64,000 bases of DNA. Source: Roseiarcus sp050010035. GTDB taxonomy: Bacteria; Pseudomonadota; Alphaproteobacteria; Rhizobiales; Beijerinckiaceae. The first letter of the stretch is position 1, and every line of letters starts with the position of its first letter. Shown in pieces: positions 61,264 through 64,000 of the stretch. The DNA lies in the NCBI GenBank assembly GCA_050010035.1, contig JBEKLU010000011.1, positions 1 to 64,000 of the forward strand, written 5' to 3'. A model generated the notes under the pieces. The model was not told where the DNA came from. It saw only the letters and a list, made by a program, of their open reading frames with translations, and made no database searches. The position numbers and the translations under genes were made by a program.

Positions 61264-62934
61264 TCAAGGCGCGCGCAGCAGCGCCGCGGTCGCCGCCGCC
61301 GCGGTGGCTCGCTTGGCCAGAACCTCGTCGAGCCAGTCCGGCCGCATCTCCGGCACCGAGGACAGAAGGAGCTCGGTATAGGGATGGTAGGGCGGCGCGA
61401 AGACCGCCGCGGTCTCGCCGCCCGCCACGAGCCTGCCCCTCAGCATGACCGCGACCTTGTTGGCGATGCGCTTCACCGTGCCGAGGTCGTGGGTGATGAA
61501 GAGATAGGCGACGCCCAGATCGTCCTGGAGCTTCTTCAGAAGGCGCAGGATTTCCTCGCCGACCAGTTGATCGAGCGCGGAGGTGACTTCGTCGCAAATG
61601 ATCAGATCGGGTTCGGCGGCCAGGGCCCGCGCGATCGAGACGCGCTGCTTCTGCCCGCCCGACAATTCGCTGGTCTTGCGGGTGAGATAGGATTCCGGCA
61701 AATCCATCTGGCGCAGCAATTCGAGAGTGCGCGAGCGCACTTCGTCGCGCGAGCGGTTGAAATAGAACGCCACGGGCCTGCCGATGGTGTCGAGCAAGGT
61801 GTGCTGCGGGTTCAGCGCGACGTCGGGCATCTGATAGATCATCTGCACCCGGCGCAGCTGATCCTTGGTGCGATCCTTCAGCCGCGGCGGCAGGCTCGTT
61901 CCGTTGAAACGCACGTCGCCGGCGCTGCGCGGCAGCAACCCCATGACGACGCGCGCCAGGGTCGACTTGCCCGAACCCGATTCGCCGACCACGGCGACCG
62001 TGTCGCCCTTGCGCACTTCGAGGCTGACGTCGTCGATGACCCCAGGCTTTCCCGGATAGTTGGCGCTGACGTGGTCGATCGCCAGAATCGGCGTCTCGCC
62101 CACGCCGCTCGTCTCGACGAACTTGTGGCCGGCGACGCGCTCCCTGACGAGGCGGCGCGTGTATTCCTCCTTCGGCTGCTGCAGAATCTGCCGGGAATCG
62201 CCGAGTTCGACCATCTTGCCGCGCCTGAGCACCATGATCCGGTCGGCGATCTGCGCGACGACGGCGAGGTCGTGGGTGATGTACAGCGCGGCGGTGCCGT
62301 GCCCGCGGATGAGCTTGCGGAACGCGGCCAGGCATTCGACCTGCGTCGTTACGTCGAGCGCCGTCGTCGGTTCGTCGAAAATCAGAATGTCGGGCTTGGC
62401 GACCATCGCCATCGCCGCCATGACGCGCTGCAATTGTCCGCCCGACACTTGATGCGGATAGCGCGCCCCGATCGTCTCGGGGCTCGGCAAGTCGAGCTGC
62501 CGGAACAGGCTGACCGCCTCGGCGCGCGCCTCGGCCGGCGTCAGCACGCCGTGGCGGATCGACGCCTCGCAGACCTGCTCCATCAGCGTGTGCGCCGGAT
62601 TGAACGAGGCCGCGGCGCTCTGCGCGATATAGGCGATCTTGGGCCCGCGCAACGCGCGCCGCTTGTCGGCGCTGACGGCGCGGATGTCCATGCCGCCGAA
62701 TACGATGGAGCCGCCGACGATATAGCAGTCGCGGCGCGTATAGCCCATCGAGGCCAGGCCGATCGTCGACTTGCCCGCGCCCGACTCGCCGATCAGCCCG
62801 ACCACTTCGCCGCGTCTCAGGCTCAGCGAAACGTCGTCGACCAGGACGGGGCCTTCGCCCGCGTCGGTGCGAACAGCGATGCGCATCGAGCGAATGTCGA
62901 GAACGATCGAGTCGTCCCGGGGCTGCGGGCTCAT
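61264..62934 (-). CDS. Peptide/nickel-type ABC transporter, fused dual ATPase
   Basis: A 556-residue protein with two complete ABC domains, like a DppD-DppF fusion. Walker A motifs are GESGAGKST (about 47) and GESGSGKST (about 320), signatures are VSGGQLQR and LSGGQKQR, and Walker B motifs are ILIFDEPTTALD and LIICDEVTSALD. It powers the permeases encoded upstream, whose stop overlaps its ATG (ATGA). ATG at 62934 follows GGGAGAAGG. The imported substrate (di/oligopeptide, opine, nickel or sugar) cannot be determined from the ATPase. Confidence 0.92.
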   Translation of the reverse strand: MSPQPRDDSIVLDIRSMRIAVRTDAGEGPVLVDDVSLSLRRGEVVGLIGESGAGKSTIGLASMGYTRRDCYIVGGSIVFGGMDIRAVSADKRRALRGPKIAYIAQSAAASFNPAHTLMEQVCEASIRHGVLTPAEARAEAVSLFRQLDLPSPETIGARYPHQVSGGQLQRVMAAMAMVAKPDILIFDEPTTALDVTTQVECLAAFRKLIRGHGTAALYITHDLAVVAQIADRIMVLRRGKMVELGDSRQILQQPKEEYTRRLVRERVAGHKFVETSGVGETPILAIDHVSANYPGKPGVIDDVSLEVRKGDTVAVVGESGSGKSTLARVVMGLLPRSAGDVRFNGTSLPPRLKDRTKDQLRRVQMIYQMPDVALNPQHTLLDTIGRPVAFYFNRSRDEVRSRTLELLRQMDLPESYLTRKTSELSGGQKQRVSIARALAAEPDLIICDEVTSALDQLVGEEILRLLKKLQDDLGVAYLFITHDLGTVKRIANKVAVMLRGRLVAGGETAAVFAPPYHPYTELLLSSVPEMRPDWLDEVLAKRATAAAATAALLRAP

Positions 62935-63758
62935 GCGCCTTCTCCCTGGCCGCGAGAATGGATCGAAAGCATCCAATCAACGACAAAATTCACGCCGATC
63001 GAAAGGATCGCAATGGCGGCCGCGGGGTAGAGCGGAACCACGCTTCCCAGGCTGATCATGTCGCGCAAGTCCTTGACCATGCCGCCCCAGTCCGCGTCGG
63101 GCGGCTGTACGCCGAGGCCGAGGAAGCTGAGCGTGGCGATGAAGAGGAAGGTGAAGCAGAAGCGAAGGCCGAATTCCGCCGTCAGCGGCGGAACCGCGTT
63201 GGGCAGGATTTCGCGCGTGACGATCCACCACCAGCCCTCGCCGCGCAGGCGCGCCGCTTCGACGAATTCGAGACTGACGAGGTTCATCGCCACCGAGCGC
63301 GCAAGGCGGAAGACCTTGGGCGAATCGAGGATGGCGATGGTGAAGATGAGCGCGGGGAACGAGCTTCCGGCCACCGACAAGATGACCATGGCGAAAATGA
63401 ACGTCGGCATCGAGAGCAAGAGGTCGACCAGGCGAGCGAGCGCCATATCGGCCCAGCCGCCGGCGACCGCGGCGCCGAAACCGGCGATGATCCCGATCGC
63501 GAAGGAGAGCATGGTGATGACGAGAGAAAGGCCGATCGACAGACGGGCGCCGAAGATCAGGCGGCTGACGATGTCGCGGCCCAGGTTGTCGAGCCCAAGC
63601 CAGTGATAAACGTCGGGGTCGGCGTAGGCGTCGCCGACGATGTCGGCCTGACCGTACGGCGCAATGAGCGGCGCGAACAGGGCGGCGAACAGATTGATTG
63701 CGACGATCGCCAGACCGATCTGCGCCCAGACGCTGAGTTTGTGACCGAACAACCGCAT
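62931..63758 (-). CDS. Peptide/nickel-type ABC transporter permease (DppC-like)
   Basis: Inner-membrane permease of 275 residues with six hydrophobic segments. HWLGLDNLGRDIVSRLIFGARLSIGLSLVITMLSFAIG is the DppC/OppC opening, and EAARLRGEGWWWIVTREILPNAVPPL is the EAA loop that contacts the ATPase. It is translationally coupled to the dual ATPase downstream and follows a DppB-like gene. Confidence 0.92.
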   Translation of the reverse strand: MRLFGHKLSVWAQIGLAIVAINLFAALFAPLIAPYGQADIVGDAYADPDVYHWLGLDNLGRDIVSRLIFGARLSIGLSLVITMLSFAIGIIAGFGAAVAGGWADMALARLVDLLLSMPTFIFAMVILSVAGSSFPALIFTIAILDSPKVFRLARSVAMNLVSLEFVEAARLRGEGWWWIVTREILPNAVPPLTAEFGLRFCFTFLFIATLSFLGLGVQPPDADWGGMVKDLRDMISLGSVVPLYPAAAIAILSIGVNFVVDWMLSIHSRGQGEGA

Positions 63759-63883
63759 CTCTCAGTTCCCTGCGGTCCGACGCGACCGCGTTTCGACGCC
63801 TCCTTCGACGCCGGCCTCCCGGAGCGCCGCGTTCGCGACGAGCCGCGGTCCGTGCGAAGCCGATCGACGTCGAGGCCCCCCGT

Positions 63884-64000
63884 TCAACGCGGCTGCCTCA
63901 GCCGAGGGTTGGACAGAATGGCCAGAACGTCGGCGATCATGTTGAACAGGATGAACGTCGCGGCGAAGATCAAGCCGCAGGCCTGCACGACCGGCACGTC
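63884..64000 (-). CDS. Peptide/nickel-type ABC transporter permease (DppB-like), C-terminal part only
   Basis: The window ends inside this gene. The visible 38 residues read CGLIFAATFILFNMIADVLA followed by ILSNPRLRQPR and a stop. This is the usual last helix and tail (DxxYAxxDPRxR type) of DppB/OppB permeases. It lies 125 bp upstream of the DppC-like gene in the same operon. Confidence 0.85.
   Translation of the reverse strand, partial: DVPVVQACGLIFAATFILFNMIADVLAILSNPRLRQPR

Noticed and set aside
57673..63030. A 1785-codon open frame on the plus strand opposite prfA, ptsP and the ABC ATPase
   Set aside because: It is rich in Arg, Ala, Gly and Asp with no domains. It runs antisense to four clear genes, a common effect of high GC at third positions.

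Overview
This window is high-GC DNA with dense coding, short gaps, ATGA-type overlaps and frequent GTG/TTG starts. The gene content points to an alphaproteobacterium of the order Hyphomicrobiales (Rhizobiales): CobS/CobT aerobic cobaltochelatase subunits with a J-domain gene beside cobS, the rsfS-rlmH-envC-ctpA cell-envelope block, ptsP-prfA, DUF1127/LysR pairs, and promoters of the TTGAC-N17-TATA type. A PioA/PioB/HiPIP cluster suggests a purple non-sulfur or related lineage (Rhodopseudomonas, Rhodoblastus, Rhodomicrobium-like). No photosynthesis genes lie in the window, so phototrophy is inference.

Layout. 0-9.7 kb: acetate kinase, an ABC-2 exporter, the PLP protein YggS, ribosomal protein L28, KDPG aldolase, a Kef-type antiporter and a FUSC protein. 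9.7-25.6 kb: two divergent aromatic/acyl-CoA operons. The leftward one encodes a crotonase, a feruloyl/coumaroyl-CoA ligase, a thiolase, an SDR dehydrogenase, a 4-hydroxybenzoyl-CoA-type thioesterase, a MarR regulator and a periplasmic binding protein. Together these can account for complete CoA-dependent beta-oxidative shortening of a hydroxycinnamate. The rightward one encodes an AMP-forming CoA ligase, a complete Liv-type ABC importer and a PaaK-like ligase. 25.6-30.1 kb: cobT and cobS, separated by a toxin-antitoxin pair in the opposite orientation, then a J-domain protein. 30.3-38.0 kb: BolA, UDP-glucose dehydrogenase, malate synthase, DUF1127 and LysR genes, a pseudouridine synthase, FtsY and IspZ.

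38.3-45.9 kb holds the most striking locus. Transcribed leftward are a high-potential iron-sulfur protein (PioC-like), a decaheme cytochrome (PioA/MtrA-like), a 917-residue outer-membrane barrel (PioB/MtrB-like) and a small secreted protein. Upstream lie two small membrane proteins and a DUF4412-like exported protein. PioABC in Rhodopseudomonas palustris TIE-1 carries electrons from extracellular Fe(II) or electrodes across the outer membrane. Here the order is C-A-B, there is a FixK2-type site far upstream, and a perfect stem-loop lies between pioA and pioB.

46-64 kb is mostly housekeeping: HtpG, a D,D-carboxypeptidase, IlvC, tRNA-Lys(CTT), two tandem CtpA-type S41 proteases, an EnvC-like factor, RlmH, RsfS (probably starting at CTG), NadD, PrfA, PtsP, and a peptide/nickel-type ABC importer cut by the window end. 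Two families of intergenic palindromic repeats occur, each in two copies. The main limits are that start codons, regulatory sites and substrate assignments come from reading alone, with no alignment or search.
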